Source of the DNA: Moritella sp. Urea-trap-13
GTDB taxonomy: Bacteria > Pseudomonadota > Gammaproteobacteria > Enterobacterales > Moritellaceae
DNA length: 64,000 bases
Reading direction: 5' to 3'
Assembly (NCBI RefSeq): GCF_002836355.1
Contig: NZ_PJCA01000031.1
Coordinates: 124,001-188,000, forward strand
Shown here: in pieces, positions 46,813 through 56,426 of the stretch
Layout: each line of letters begins with the position of its first letter
Position numbering within the stretch: position 1 is the first letter of the stretch
Position numbers and translations under genes: made by a program
Notes under the pieces: generated by a model
Database searches by the model: none
Seen by the model: the letters and a program-made list of their open reading frames with translations, nothing else
What the model was told of the DNA's origin: nothing

Positions 46813-46860
46813 ACACAAGATGTAGTGTTGTCCTGTATTCATGCATACAAGATAGAGTGA
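46813..46860. promoter_or_regulatory. Two NrdR boxes upstream of nrdA, 32 bp apart
   Basis: ACACAAGATGTAGTGT (46813-46828) and ATACAAGATAGAGTGA (46845-46860) both fit the 16-bp NrdR box. The start-to-start distance of 32 bp is about three helical turns, the normal spacing for tandem NrdR sites. NrdR represses ribonucleotide reductase operons. Confidence 0.85.
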
Positions 46861-46898
46861 TAATTGATTTTTGGCAAGTAGCAGTAAACTGAATAACA

Positions 46899-46907
46899 TG
46901 TGGATAA
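46899..46907. promoter_or_regulatory. Perfect DnaA box upstream of nrdA
   Basis: TGTGGATAA is the exact complement of the consensus DnaA box TTATCCACA. DnaA boxes also lie upstream of E. coli nrdAB, linking dNTP supply to replication. Confidence 0.65.
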
Positions 46908-47321
46908 TTTGGTGAGTTAGTAGCGACTTACATTCTGGCCTCAGTGATCAATTACGGTTAGCAAAAATCAACAGTTAAAGTGAAAAAAAAAATAAAAAAA
47001 AGTGTTGCCAAGCTTATGTGATGATCTTCAAAAACTTTGATTATATTTACAGCTAATCCGTTTATAAAACTACCATGCAAGTATTATATTATAATTATGC
47101 GAGCTGGTTGTTATAACAAACAATTACGTCATTTTGTATGCAGTAAGTTTCATATTACCTACAAAGTGGAAAACGTTTACTTATATGGGGATGTAGAGAT
47201 GAGCTGAATTTATGGCGTTGTATCTATGCTATATAGAAGTATAAAAGAAAAATAGAGGCATAAGGGAGTGGCAATATATTCACCTAACAACAAGGCGCTG
47301 TCAGGTGAACTAAGTATGACA
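46908..47321. other. Intergenic region between ubiG end and the nrd control region
   Basis: No gene is visible in these 414 bases. There is an A-rich tract near 46980-47000 that could bend DNA and a TTGTTATAACAA palindrome at 47108-47119. With 46744-46907 it forms an unusually long 578-bp nrdA upstream region. Confidence 0.4.
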
Positions 47322-48020
47322 TTAATCAATAAGCTGTGTGTGCAGCATATAGTTAACGTCAACATTCTCGCCCAGTTTGAACTGGTCAACTAATGGAATG
47401 TAATGCAGGCCTGTCATGTGATGACAATATAGACCTGATTGATCAACCCAATGTAGCAGTTCAGAAGGGCGGATAAACTTCTTATGGTCATGGGTACCGT
47501 TAGGCATCATCTTCATAATCTTCTCGGCACCAACAATCATGAACAAGTATGATTTTAAATTACGATTGATCGTTGAGAAAAATACATGGCCACCTGGTTT
47601 AACTAAACGCATACATGCATTAACCACAGAACCGGGATCCGGTACGTGCTCTAGCATTTCCATGCACGTAATGACATCAAAGCTATTTGGCTGTTCTTCT
47701 GCTAACTCTTCTATTAATACTTGACGGTATTCAACTTCAGTACCTGATTCAAGTGCGTGCAATTTAGCCACATTGAGGGGTTCTTTACCCATATCAACGC
47801 CTAATGCTTGTGCGCCGCGGCGAGCCATACTTTCGGTTAAGATACCGCCACCACAGCCAACATCTAGAACTCTTTTGCCAAATAGACCGCCACTGCGCTC
47901 ATCAATGTAGTCTAAGCGTAATGGATTGATTTGATGTAATGGTTTGAAGTCACCTGCTGGATCCCACCAACGACTTGCCATGGCTTCAAATTTAGCGATT
48001 TCCTGTTTATCTACATTCAT
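47322..48020 (-). CDS. ubiG: Ubiquinone biosynthesis O-methyltransferase UbiG
   Basis: A 232-residue SAM-dependent methyltransferase that performs both O-methylations of ubiquinone synthesis. Landmarks are the N-terminal [20 protein letters not shown], motif [30 protein letters not shown] and [20 protein letters not shown]. The ATG at 48020 is chosen (AAGAAGA upstream, standard N-terminus); the longer frame to 48071 has no ribosome-binding site. It is divergent from gyrA, a gene order seen in many Gammaproteobacteria. Confidence 0.96.
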   Translation of the reverse strand: MNVDKQEIAKFEAMASRWWDPAGDFKPLHQINPLRLDYIDERSGGLFGKRVLDVGCGGGILTESMARRGAQALGVDMGKEPLNVAKLHALESGTEVEYRQVLIEELAEEQPNSFDVITCMEMLEHVPDPGSVVNACMRLVKPGGHVFFSTINRNLKSYLFMIVGAEKIMKMMPNGTHDHKKFIRPSELLHWVDQSGLYCHHMTGLHYIPLVDQFKLGENVDVNYMLHTQLID

Positions 48021-48191
48021 ACAAAGTCTTCTTGATAAAGTAATAGGGTGAATAATAATAAATATGGGCACAGTATATAACGAGAAAATGATTTCAGAAG
48101 TATTATTTATTGATGAGTGAATAAATAGTGAATAAAATCGTATTACAAGTAAGTTAATTTTCTTATATATTGTATTTGCTGGTAAATATTA

Positions 48192-48200
48192 TGCTAGAAT
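48192..48200 (+). promoter_or_regulatory. Extended -10 of the gyrA promoter
   Basis: TGCTAGAAT is an extended -10 (TGn plus a 5/6 match to TATAAT), 55 bp before the gyrA ATG. No convincing -35 is seen, which is common with an extended -10. Confidence 0.5.
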
Positions 48201-48255
48201 GAATCTCTAAAAAATATAATAGAAAGCACTTTAAAACTTAGGGGTAAAGGCTTAT

Positions 48256-50970
48256 ATGAGTAATTTAGCCACAGAAATCACACCTATCAATATTGAAGAA
48301 GAATTAAAAAATTCCTATTTAGATTACGCTATGAGCGTTATTGTTGGTCGTGCTCTTCCTGATGTTCGCGATGGCTTGAAGCCAGTTCACCGCCGCGTTT
48401 TATTCGCAATGAGCGAATTGAAGAATGATTGGAACAAACCATATAAAAAATCAGCACGTGTTGTTGGTGATGTAATCGGTAAATATCACCCACACGGTGA
48501 TACAGCTGTTTATGACACTATTGTACGTATGGCGCAGCCTTTCTCTTTGCGCTACATGCTGGTAGATGGTCAAGGTAACTTCGGTTCTGTTGACGGTGAT
48601 TCTGCAGCCGCAATGCGTTATACCGAAATCAGAATGTCAAAAATCGCGCATGAATTACTTGCCGATTTAGAGAAGGAAACGGTTGATTACGTACCTAACT
48701 ATGATGGTACTGAATTCATTCCGGAAGTTATGCCAACGCGTATTCCTAATCTATTGGTTAATGGCTCATCTGGTATTGCTGTAGGTATGGCAACCAATAT
48801 CCCACCTCATAGTTTAAACGAGGTGATTAATGGTTGTTTAGCATTAATTAAAAATCCAGACTTAAGTCTTGAAGAATTAATGGAATACATTCCAGGCCCA
48901 GATTTCCCAACACACGGTATCATTAATGGTAAAGCTGGCATCGAGCAAGCTTACCGTACTGGTCGTGGTAAAATTCATATCCGTGCTCGCGCAGATATTG
49001 AAACCAACGAACGTGGCAGAGAAACAATCGTTGTTCACGAACTACCGTACCAAGTAAACAAAGCACGCTTGATTGAAAGTATTGCTGAGTTTGTAAAAGA
49101 TAAGAAAATTGAAGGCATTAGTGCTTTACGCGACGAATCTGATAAAGATGGTATGCGTATGGTTGTTGAAGTTAAGCGTGACGCTGTTGGTGAAGTTGTA
49201 TTAAACAACCTTTATGCGCAAACGCGAATGCAAATTGTGTTTGGTATAAACATGGTTGCATTGATCGACAAACAACCAAAGATTTTCACGTTAAAAGAAA
49301 TGCTAGATGCATTTTTACGTCATCGCCGTGAAGTTGTTACACGTCGTACTGTATTTGAACTGCGTAAAGCGCGTGAACGTGCTCATATCCTTGAGTCGTT
49401 AGCGATTGCACTAGCAAATATTGATGACATTATTGCTTTAATTAAGCAATCACCAACATCGACAGAAGCAAAGCAAGCCTTGATCAGCCGCGGTTGGCAG
49501 TTAGGCGGCGTTGCTGCAATGTTAGAACGTGCTGGTGATAATGCTGCTCGTCCTGAATGGTTAGAAGCTGAGTATGGTATTCGTGAAGGTTCGTATTTCT
49601 TAACAGAGATACAAGCACAAGCAATCCTAGACTTACGTTTACACAAACTAACAGGTCTAGAACACGAGAAAATCCTTAACGAATATAAAGATTTACTCGA
49701 AGTTATTGCTGAGTTATTACATATTCTTAATACGCCAGCGCGTTTACTTGAAGTGATCACTGAAGAGCTACAAGCTTCAAAAGATAACTTTGGTGACGAA
49801 CGTCGTACTGAGATCTCGGCAAGCAGTGCAGATATTAATTTAGAAGACTTAATTGAACGTGAAGATGTTGTAGTAACACTGTCTCACGAAGGTTATGTTA
49901 AGTATCAGCCTCTTACTGATTATGACGCTCAGCGTCGTGGTGGTAAAGGTAAATCAGCAACGAAGATGAAAGAAGAAGATTTCATTGAACGTCTGTTGGT
50001 TGCTAATACACATGATCATATTCTGTGCTTCTCAAGCCGTGGTCGCTTGTACTGGATGAAGGTATATCAATTACCATTAGCTAGTCGTCAAGCCCGTGGT
50101 AAGCCAATTATTAACTTACTACCACTGGAAGAAGGTGAGCGTATTACTGCGATCCTACCTGTGTCTGAGTTTGAAGATAACAAGTTTGTCTTCATGGCAA
50201 CGGCGAACGGTACAGTGAAGAAAACAGCATTAAGTGCATACAGCAAGCCTCGTGCTGGCGGTATCATTGCTGTTAACCTGAATGAAGGGAATGAACTAAT
50301 CGGTGTTGATATTACTGATGGTACTAACGACATTATGTTGTTCTCTGATGAAGGTAAAGTAGTACGTTTCTGCGAGTTTGAAGAAACGCCTGTACTTGAC
50401 GAAGATGGTAACCCGGTTCTAGATGAAGACGGTAAGCCTGAAATCAAGTTTAAAGGTGTGCGTCCTATGGGTCGTACAGCGACGGGTGTTCGTGGTATCA
50501 AACTTGACGAAGGTCAAAAAGTTGTGTCTCTGATCGTACCGAAGAACGATGGTGCTATCTTAACGGCAACTGAAAACGGTTACGGTAAACGAACTGAACT
50601 TGCAGAATACCCAGCGAAGAGTCGCGGTACTAAGGGTGTTGTTTCAATTAAAGTAAGTGAACGTAACGGTAAAGTTGTTGGCGCAACGCAGGTACTTGAT
50701 GGTGATGAGATTATGCTTATTACTAATGGCGGCACGCTAGTAAGAACACGTGCTTCTGAAGTATCTACGGTTGGTCGTAACACACAAGGTGTTCGTTTGA
50801 TCCGTACTGGTGAAGATGAGCTAGTTGTTGGTTTACAACGTATCGATGAAGTTGAAATTGATGAGAACGCAATTGTTGTTGATGATGCAGAAAATGCAGA
50901 AGCACCAACAGAAGTTCCAACGACGCCAACTGATGCTGAAGACAGCGCAGAAGAAGCTACTGAAGAGTAA
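48256..50970 (+). CDS. gyrA: DNA gyrase subunit A
   Basis: A 904-residue type II topoisomerase subunit. Numbering matches E. coli at the start: catalytic Tyr122 in [10 protein letters not shown] and quinolone-region residues Thr83 and Asp87 in [10 protein letters not shown] (E. coli has Ser83). The GyrA-box QRRGGKG opens the C-terminal DNA-wrapping domain. About residues 713-727 form an insertion repeating VLDEDGxP twice in the wrapping domain. A long acidic tail ends ATEE. A strong terminator follows. A decayed copy of codons 625-663 lies at 52567-52680. Confidence 0.98.
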   Translation: MSNLATEITPINIEEELKNSYLDYAMSVIVGRALPDVRDGLKPVHRRVLFAMSELKNDWNKPYKKSARVVGDVIGKYHPHGDTAVYDTIVRMAQPFSLRYMLVDGQGNFGSVDGDSAAAMRYTEIRMSKIAHELLADLEKETVDYVPNYDGTEFIPEVMPTRIPNLLVNGSSGIAVGMATNIPPHSLNEVINGCLALIKNPDLSLEELMEYIPGPDFPTHGIINGKAGIEQAYRTGRGKIHIRARADIETNERGRETIVVHELPYQVNKARLIESIAEFVKDKKIEGISALRDESDKDGMRMVVEVKRDAVGEVVLNNLYAQTRMQIVFGINMVALIDKQPKIFTLKEMLDAFLRHRREVVTRRTVFELRKARERAHILESLAIALANIDDIIALIKQSPTSTEAKQALISRGWQLGGVAAMLERAGDNAARPEWLEAEYGIREGSYFLTEIQAQAILDLRLHKLTGLEHEKILNEYKDLLEVIAELLHILNTPARLLEVITEELQASKDNFGDERRTEISASSADINLEDLIEREDVVVTLSHEGYVKYQPLTDYDAQRRGGKGKSATKMKEEDFIERLLVANTHDHILCFSSRGRLYWMKVYQLPLASRQARGKPIINLLPLEEGERITAILPVSEFEDNKFVFMATANGTVKKTALSAYSKPRAGGIIAVNLNEGNELIGVDITDGTNDIMLFSDEGKVVRFCEFEETPVLDEDGNPVLDEDGKPEIKFKGVRPMGRTATGVRGIKLDEGQKVVSLIVPKNDGAILTATENGYGKRTELAEYPAKSRGTKGVVSIKVSERNGKVVGATQVLDGDEIMLITNGGTLVRTRASEVSTVGRNTQGVRLIRTGEDELVVGLQRIDEVEIDENAIVVDDAENAEAPTEVPTTPTDAEDSAEEATEE

Positions 50971-51010
50971 TTAAGGCTAGTACGTAAGTACTGAACTAGA
51001 TTAACTTCAT

Positions 51011-51047
51011 AAGGCCTGTTACTCCTAGAGTGACAGGCCTTTTTTAC
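51011..51047 (+). terminator. Rho-independent terminator of gyrA
   Basis: AAGGCCTGTTACTC (51011-51024) pairs with GAGTGACAGGCCTT (51028-51041) through one G-T wobble, followed by six T. Confidence 0.9.
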
Positions 51048-51118
51048 TTTTTGCTGCGGTTTACTACAAAGTTGCAAGTGGTCGCATGTAATTTATAAAA
51101 GAAGGTTGGTATGGCTTA

Positions 51119-51793
51119 TTAAAACCGTTTGCTAAACCCAAGCTCAATTGAATCATGCTTAGTTATGGGCTCACCGGGTCGGACACGATGGGTTCCGGTG
51201 GTATAGCGAATAAAGGTGTCAAACCAAACTGGCTTAAAGGTAACGGTGAAATCTTGATGGGTAATACTATCATTTTCGACTTCTTTCCAACCTTCATTAC
51301 CAGATAATAACTTATCGTAACCAACTGAGTAGCCAATATCACACCATGGTACTAGAGCATAACGAGCACCGAGGCTGTTTTTCCATTCTCTATTATCAAA
51401 AATTTCAAGTTCTAAAATGGGGAACCCTTTAGTCTTACGCCATTGATGTGAAGTATTTATATATATAACTAAAGATTCAGTTACTTGAGTAACAATTAAC
51501 CCCCCCAAATTATAAACATCAACATTATCAGAACGCCCATAACTTCCGTAGGCTTCAGTATAAAATGAACCTAGCATCATGCCATAACTACCGCCGAACG
51601 CGAGATAACCAGTCGAATCCAGTTCGGCATTAATATTAACTTCCTCTGTTATATCGGTACTAGCAAATACAGTTGTAATTAATTTATCGTTATAACTGCT
51701 CACTTCCGTTGACAAGCTTGTTGCCCATAAGAACGAACAGTTAAAATAGCATAAAGAACAAAATACGATTCTAATAAATTTAAACCCTTGCAT
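51119..51793 (-). CDS. Outer-membrane barrel protein, unknown function
   Basis: A protein of about 224 residues. The chosen start at 51793 gives a cysteine-rich signal peptide (MQGFKFIRIVFCSLCYFNCS, ending near FLWA). The mature part alternates strands (YLAFGGSYGMMLGSFYTEAY, SLVIYINTSHQWRK, WCDIGYSVGYDKLL, FDTFIRYTTGTHRV) and ends SIELGFSKRF, as in barrels. The open frame reaches 51895, only 7 bp from the upstream lipoprotein stop, so an earlier start remains possible. Together with the lipoprotein it forms an operon lying between gyrA and the gyrA remnant. Family unknown. Confidence 0.65.
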   Translation of the reverse strand: MQGFKFIRIVFCSLCYFNCSFLWATSLSTEVSSYNDKLITTVFASTDITEEVNINAELDSTGYLAFGGSYGMMLGSFYTEAYGSYGRSDNVDVYNLGGLIVTQVTESLVIYINTSHQWRKTKGFPILELEIFDNREWKNSLGARYALVPWCDIGYSVGYDKLLSGNEGWKEVENDSITHQDFTVTFKPVWFDTFIRYTTGTHRVRPGEPITKHDSIELGFSKRF

Positions 51794-51902
51794 TGATATG
51801 CAGGACCTAGCGACTAACAAAAATGTTATAAATATTTTTGTTAGTCTGTGGCATTTAAAGTAGCCATTTGAGCTAACCGTAGTTAAAGTATTCATTGAAA
51901 TG

Positions 51903-52445
51903 TTAACGTTCTAGTTTTACTTTTGGTTTTATATTAGCTTTTGTATCGCTGCTAATTGTGGGCATTTTAGAATTGGTGACGGCTGGATCTGGTTTTGGTA
52001 CAGGTGCTGGATCGACACCGTAGCGACCATCAATTGTCGAGTTAGCCCAATCTATTTTAATCGTGCCACCAGTAGTGTCGATTTTATACACATCTCCACC
52101 ACCTTGGTGGGGATTTTCAGGGTCAATAACATGTAAAGTCCATATTCCGCTATATTCATTTTGAACCGTCGCGATTACTTTGCCGTCAGGGGATGTCACA
52201 TTTTTAGTTCCATCACCTTCAAGAGCACCCTCAATGGTACCTAATAACTCACCATTATAAAAAATTTGATCATCAATTACTGTATAACCGGTATCATCTT
52301 TTTCAATAGGATTTTCAGGATCACCTGGATTTATAAAACCAGGATCGCCATCAAACTCTGGCGCTGTTTCTTTACTTATATCGCCACCGGAGCTGCAAGC
52401 AGTGATAAAAAAAATACTCATAACAATTAAAAGAAATCTTTTCAT
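51903..52445 (-). CDS. Lipoprotein of unknown function
   Basis: A 180-residue lipoprotein with lipobox ITAC (Cys near 17) followed by SSGGD. The mature protein is rich in Asp, Pro and Gly (FDGDPGFINPGDPENP), has a central strand-rich part (QIFYNGELLGTIEG, GKVIATVQNEYSGIWTLHVI) and a Pro/Lys tail (DPAPVPKPDPA). No family recognised. It is first in an operon with the barrel protein. The partner layout, surface lipoprotein plus barrel, could be a secreted-lipoprotein or slam-like pair, but nothing in the sequence proves it. Confidence 0.75.
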   Translation of the reverse strand: MKRFLLIVMSIFFITACSSGGDISKETAPEFDGDPGFINPGDPENPIEKDDTGYTVIDDQIFYNGELLGTIEGALEGDGTKNVTSPDGKVIATVQNEYSGIWTLHVIDPENPHQGGGDVYKIDTTGGTIKIDWANSTIDGRYGVDPAPVPKPDPAVTNSKMPTISSDTKANIKPKVKLER

Positions 52446-52566
52446 ATACGCCTCTGCGTTAAAATAGAACTCTATATTATCTTAGCAGGTGCTAATTTAA
52501 TTGCAGATGTACTGCTTAGTATTATGGGGCTGTTGGTGAGAGGGTTAGACCTTAAGAATATGAAAT

Positions 52567-52680
52567 AAGAAGGTGAGCGTATTACTGCGATCCTACCTGT
52601 TTCTGTGTCTGAAGATCGAAGTTTGTCTTCATGGTAATGGCGAACGGTACAGTGAATAAAATAGCATTAAGTGTATACAG
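52567..52680 (+). pseudogene. Decayed fragment of gyrA (copy of codons about 625-663)
   Basis: These 114 bases align to gyrA 50129-50243 with about ten substitutions and a one-base deletion. The shared opening GGTGAGCGTATTACTGCGAT is identical. An in-frame TAA and the frameshift show it is non-coding. It sits alone in the 443-bp gap 52446-52888, which has no other gene-like content. Confidence 0.85.
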
Positions 52681-52888
52681 TGTTATTCATATTTTTATTA
52701 TTAATGCGTGGTTTGTCGTAAATAGTATCGTCTCACTTGTCATTTTTATTTATGCCAATATACTCAGTTAGATAGCGATTTTGTTAGACTTAGTAACAGC
52801 TGATAGAGTTGGTAAATATAGCGTTTTATCATATAAATGTGAATATCAATGATACCGACAATGCTAACTATTGATTTAAGGGAAAGAG

Positions 52889-53320
52889 ATGGATATCTGG
52901 AATGTCATTAGTGATATTAAAGCTCAAATTAATAATGTTTTCGGCAGTAAAGTAACATACAGCGAAGATGTCAGAATGAGTCTGGCAGTCATACTTGTCG
53001 ATTTGGCATGTATAGATAATGATTTCTGTAATGATGAACATAAATATATAAAAAATAAACTGTGCAGTTACTTTCAGATAACGCTGGACGAATCGTATGT
53101 ATTAATTGAAAAAGCGAAAAATGTAGCAGAACACAATTTATCTCAAGACTCTTTTGCAGAATATCTTAAACAAAATATATCAGCAGAAGAAAGAGAATGT
53201 ATGTTAAAAATCATGAATGAAATTGTTTGGGCAGATAATGAGTTTGTCTCTTTTGAAAAGAGATTGAAAACCCGTTTTGCTAAAATATTAGGCGTTCGTG
53301 AGGATAGTACTTCGTTATAA
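52889..53320 (+). CDS. TerB-like small protein
   Basis: A 143-residue all-helical protein. The acidic pairs LVDLACIDNDFCNDEHKYI and MNEIVWADNEFVSFEKRL form the duplicated helix-loop-helix of TerB/DjlA-like domains, which bind metal ions. AAGGGAAAGAG precedes the start. TerB proteins are linked to tellurite resistance and stress, but a lone TerB has no defined role. It opens a run of small same-strand genes after the gyrA remnant. Confidence 0.75.
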   Translation: MDIWNVISDIKAQINNVFGSKVTYSEDVRMSLAVILVDLACIDNDFCNDEHKYIKNKLCSYFQITLDESYVLIEKAKNVAEHNLSQDSFAEYLKQNISAEERECMLKIMNEIVWADNEFVSFEKRLKTRFAKILGVREDSTSL

Positions 53321-53451
53321 ATCATTTGTGCCCTCATTACCTATTATCGCCATTCACCTAAGTTCACGCGATATCTCGTGGTATTCGATTACACGGCTTA
53401 GTTCGTTGCGTTAGTTCTATCAAATTTATGCGTAAGCAAAAAGGAAACATC

Positions 53452-53922
53452 ATGTTATTAAAAGGCTCATGTCATTGTCAATCAGTTAAATTTCAAGTTG
53501 AATCAAAACATCCTTATCCGTTTAACTTTTGTTATTGCAGCATTTGTCGAAAAACAGCTGGTGGTGGTGGGTACGCGGTCAATTTAAGTGGCGATGCTGA
53601 ATCCCTGAAAATAGAAGGCAAAGAATATATTGGTATTTACAACGCTAAAACGGATGGGGGGGTTAGCCCGATGGAAAGAAATTTTTGTCGTAATTGTGCC
53701 AGTGCATTGTGGGTTTACGACCCTAGGTGGCCAGAGTTACTACATCCATTCGCATCAGCAATTGATAGTACATTACCAGTGCCTCCTGAAAGAACACATC
53801 TTATGCTATCAAGTAAAAAGGGCTGGGTAGAAGCTGATGTTAAGGCTAATGATAAATGTTTTTCAGAATATCCAGAAGAAAGCATAGCGCAATGGCATGA
53901 AAGGTTAAACTTAGTAAAGTAA
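53452..53922 (+). CDS. GFA-family zinc-binding protein
   Basis: A 156-residue protein of the glutathione-dependent formaldehyde-activating (GFA/CENP-V) family. Zinc ligands are in GSCHCQSVKF, FCYCSICRKTAG and NFCRNCASALWVYD. AAGGAAA precedes the ATG at 53452; the frame start at 53428 has no ribosome-binding site. The family name overstates what is known: most members, including those of this length, have no proven reaction. It stands alone in a series of unrelated small genes. Confidence 0.88.
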   Translation: MLLKGSCHCQSVKFQVESKHPYPFNFCYCSICRKTAGGGGYAVNLSGDAESLKIEGKEYIGIYNAKTDGGVSPMERNFCRNCASALWVYDPRWPELLHPFASAIDSTLPVPPERTHLMLSSKKGWVEADVKANDKCFSEYPEESIAQWHERLNLVK

Positions 53923-54043
53923 TTGCAATAACGTCATCAATCACATTGCGGGTGACACTATTTTTGCTAAAATAACGGCTATAAAAATATAAGCAAAATT
54001 TAATCGCTGCTGTTTGCAGTGTTGTGTGGACATGAGGAATACA

Positions 54044-54388
54044 ATGAACTTTCCAAACGATATTGATGGCGATGTAATGCGCAGTCTAGAAGAAAATGGC
54101 TTTGATTTTGACAATGAAACTCAGGTTGAGTTTAATATAGATTTTAAGCATTGGCCTCTTACTGATAATGAGAAAGAAGCAATACAAAAACTATATCCAA
54201 ATTGTGAATTGATCGAGCCTGAAGAAGCAGACATAAATAATGGTGACTTATTTGGCTATGTTCAATTTTATGTATTGAGCAAAGTAGACCACGATTTCAT
54301 TGTAAATACTCAGAACTCGGTAACAAACCAAATGAAACAATATGGCGGTTGGTGTGATTCATGGGCAGTTGGTTTAGGCCATGCTTAA
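54044..54388 (+). CDS. rraB: RraB-family protein (RNase E inhibitor-like)
   Basis: A 114-residue acidic protein with the RraB pattern: MNFPNDIDGDVMRSLEENGF, VEFNIDFKHWP and the C-terminal YGGWCDSWAVGL. In E. coli RraB binds the C-terminal half of RNase E and changes which mRNAs it cuts. GAGGA sits 5 bases before the ATG at 54044. It may be a second paralogue rather than the housekeeping copy, since its neighbours are accessory. A strong hairpin follows at 54400. Confidence 0.85.
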   Translation: MNFPNDIDGDVMRSLEENGFDFDNETQVEFNIDFKHWPLTDNEKEAIQKLYPNCELIEPEEADINNGDLFGYVQFYVLSKVDHDFIVNTQNSVTNQMKQYGGWCDSWAVGLGHA

Positions 54389-54399
54389 TTTATAAGAGT

Positions 54400-54433
54400 A
54401 AGAGTAGGTGTCGCGCAGGTGACACCTATTCTT
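54400..54433 (+). terminator. 13-bp hairpin between the RraB and EamA genes
   Basis: AAGAGTAGGTGTC (54400-54412) and GACACCTATTCTT (54421-54433) pair with one G-T wobble. The run after it is A-rich, so termination may be weak. Confidence 0.6.
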
Positions 54434-54475
54434 AGAAAAATAGAAGCCTGTCGAACCGTCCGAGAATCACCATCA

Positions 54476-55351
54476 ATGATCAATATGTCTTTATTAAAAA
54501 CAAGCTTACTTACAGGCTCGGCGTTAATTGCATTTGCAGCCAACTCTGTACTATGTCGTTTAGCCTTGGGTAATGGTGCTATTGATGCATCAAGCTTTAC
54601 CGTAATTCGATTGTTATCAGGCGCTATTGCTTTGTTCATTATTTTAAGCATTAGAGGAAGCAATAAAGGGGTATCATCTAAAGGCAGTTGGACTGCTGGT
54701 TTTATACTGTTCCTTTATGCAATAACATTTTCATATGCTTACCTTTCTGTGGATACCGGTACTGGTGCACTTATTCTATTTGGTGCCGTTCAAATTACCA
54801 TGATATTGCTGTCGCTTATTTCTGGTACGCGATTGCATATTAGTGAGTGGGCTGGTGTTATCGTCGCTTTCACCGGGTTTATTTATCTCATACTGCCTAG
54901 TATAACCACGCCTTCAGTGAACGGTTTCATACTGATGACAGTCTCTGGGATTTCATGGGGTATTTATACATTAAAAGGGCGTAGCTCCAAAAATCCGCTG
55001 ATGGATACGACTTATAACTTTTTAAGAACCATCCCTTTTGTGACGTTATTAGCTTTTGTTACTCAACAAAATCTAAATTATTCATCAGAAGGGATAATGT
55101 TAGCGTTGTTATCAGGTGCTATAACATCTGGAGTAGGTTACACAATATGGTATATCGCGCTTGCCGGCCTATCTTCAACACAAGCAGCCGTTATTCAATT
55201 GTCTGTTCCAGTGATCGCCGCAATAGGCGGGGTTATATTTGTGTCCGAGATAATTACAACCCGCCTAATCATTTCAGCCGCCATCGTCATTGGTGGTATA
55301 TTAATGGTGATTTCAGGAAAATATTATTTCACTCTCAGCAAGTCGAAATAA
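54476..55351 (+). CDS. EamA-family (DMT) transporter
   Basis: A 291-residue inner-membrane protein with about ten helices in two EamA repeats. Signature parts are FAANSVLCRLALGNGAIDAS with VIRLLSGAIALF, FSYAYLSVDTGTGALILFGA, and in the second half ISWGIYTLKGRSSK, YTIWYIALAGLSSTQAAV and VIGGILMVI. The family exports amino acids or metabolites, but substrate cannot be read. The start is uncertain (54476 or 54485). It is a single gene behind the hairpin at 54400. Confidence 0.87.
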   Translation: MINMSLLKTSLLTGSALIAFAANSVLCRLALGNGAIDASSFTVIRLLSGAIALFIILSIRGSNKGVSSKGSWTAGFILFLYAITFSYAYLSVDTGTGALILFGAVQITMILLSLISGTRLHISEWAGVIVAFTGFIYLILPSITTPSVNGFILMTVSGISWGIYTLKGRSSKNPLMDTTYNFLRTIPFVTLLAFVTQQNLNYSSEGIMLALLSGAITSGVGYTIWYIALAGLSSTQAAVIQLSVPVIAAIGGVIFVSEIITTRLIISAAIVIGGILMVISGKYYFTLSKSK

Positions 55352-55520
55352 AAATCGAGCAGATTTGAATCATTAAACGCCACCTAGACGGAAATAATCT
55401 GTTTCGCTCAACATTCCATTTACCTAGTCATACTTTTAGATAATAGACATATACTTAACAGTTAGGCGCTTACTCATTTATCTCGCCAATTAGCTATCAA
55501 CATAACAAATAGGTAAATTT

Positions 55521-55976
55521 ATGATTCGAAATATTTTCTTTGCAGTTTTTGCCTTGGTCGCTTCTTCTTACGTCATTGCTGATGAAAGCCTTATCTCATT
55601 TGAAAGTAACTATAGCGTCCAAGAAACCGCTGACAGGTTTGAGTCGATATTAAAAGACAAAGGCTTAACTTTGTTCGCTAGGATTGATCATCAAAAAAAT
55701 GCTGCTGATGTGAACTTGGAGCTAAGAGCAACGGAAGTAATTATTTTTGGCAACCCTAAAGTCGGAACACCGTTAATGCTGTGTGCTCAAAATGTGGCAA
55801 TTGACCTGCCTCAGAAGGTACTTATTAGTGAAGATTCAGAGAACAGGGTTTGGCTTTCATATAACAACCCCGAATACATTAAAGCACGTCATAATATCCA
55901 AGGCTGCGATAAAGTCATCAATAAAATTTCAACAGTACTCAGTAAATTAAGTATCGCCACAATATCTAGCAATTAG
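55521..55976 (+). CDS. DUF302 exported protein
   Basis: A 151-residue periplasmic protein. The signal peptide is FFAVFALVASSYVIA-DE. The DUF302 fold is marked by NYSVQETADRFESILKDKGL, TLFARIDHQKNA, EVIIFGNPKVGTPLM and LPQKVLISEDSENRVWLSYN. DUF302 proteins are small and of unknown function, some binding copper or DNA ends in other fusions. It is a single gene preceded by 169 bp without other genes. Confidence 0.87.
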   Translation: MIRNIFFAVFALVASSYVIADESLISFESNYSVQETADRFESILKDKGLTLFARIDHQKNAADVNLELRATEVIIFGNPKVGTPLMLCAQNVAIDLPQKVLISEDSENRVWLSYNNPEYIKARHNIQGCDKVINKISTVLSKLSIATISSN

Positions 55977-56056
55977 TATTGTAATATCAGTTTTGTAATA
56001 GCAGCGTTTACAGGTTTATTGTGGCGTTAGACCATCAACTTAAATGGAATTTATCT

Positions 56057-56380
56057 ATGCAAATAAAATTGTTAGTATCACTATTGGCTGTTGCTTTAGC
56101 GTTACCTGTTTTCGCAGACAAACCTGAGTGGGCTGGTAATGGGAAGCCCACTTCAGAGCAAAAAGAAGCACACAAATCAGCGATGCAAGCAAAAAGTGAT
56201 GAGCAAGACAGTACAAAAATAACAAAGGAAAAGAAAGATCGTACAGATAAAGAAAAAGGCAGCGAAAAGCAAAAAGACAAGAAATTGAACCAAGAACAAA
56301 AAGAGCTTGATAAAGGCTCACAGAAAGGTAAAGACAGCAGTGAAACCAGAAATAAATGGTGGAAATTCTGGGGTGAATAA
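56057..56380 (+). CDS. Small exported lysine/glutamate-rich protein
   Basis: A 107-residue protein with a signal peptide (LLVSLLAVALALPVFA-DKP). The conserved-looking PEWAGNGKPTSEQKEAH is followed by 60 residues almost wholly of charged and polar residues (KKDRTDKEKGSEKQKDKK). It ends NKWWKFWGE. The tail is probably disordered or a long single helix. The start at 56057 is set by the signal peptide. Similar Lys-rich proteins with PPWA/PEWA motifs occur in marine gammaproteobacteria, from memory. Function unknown. Confidence 0.7.
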   Translation: MQIKLLVSLLAVALALPVFADKPEWAGNGKPTSEQKEAHKSAMQAKSDEQDSTKITKEKKDRTDKEKGSEKQKDKKLNQEQKELDKGSQKGKDSSETRNKWWKFWGE

Positions 56381-56426
56381 ATTTAACCTGACAAAACATA
56401 TCCATACTCGACATAAAGGACGTCAA

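Noticed and set aside
47279-47309. Terminator of ubiG
   Set aside because: TTCACCT/AGGTGAA pair over a long loop with no U-tract; too weak to call.
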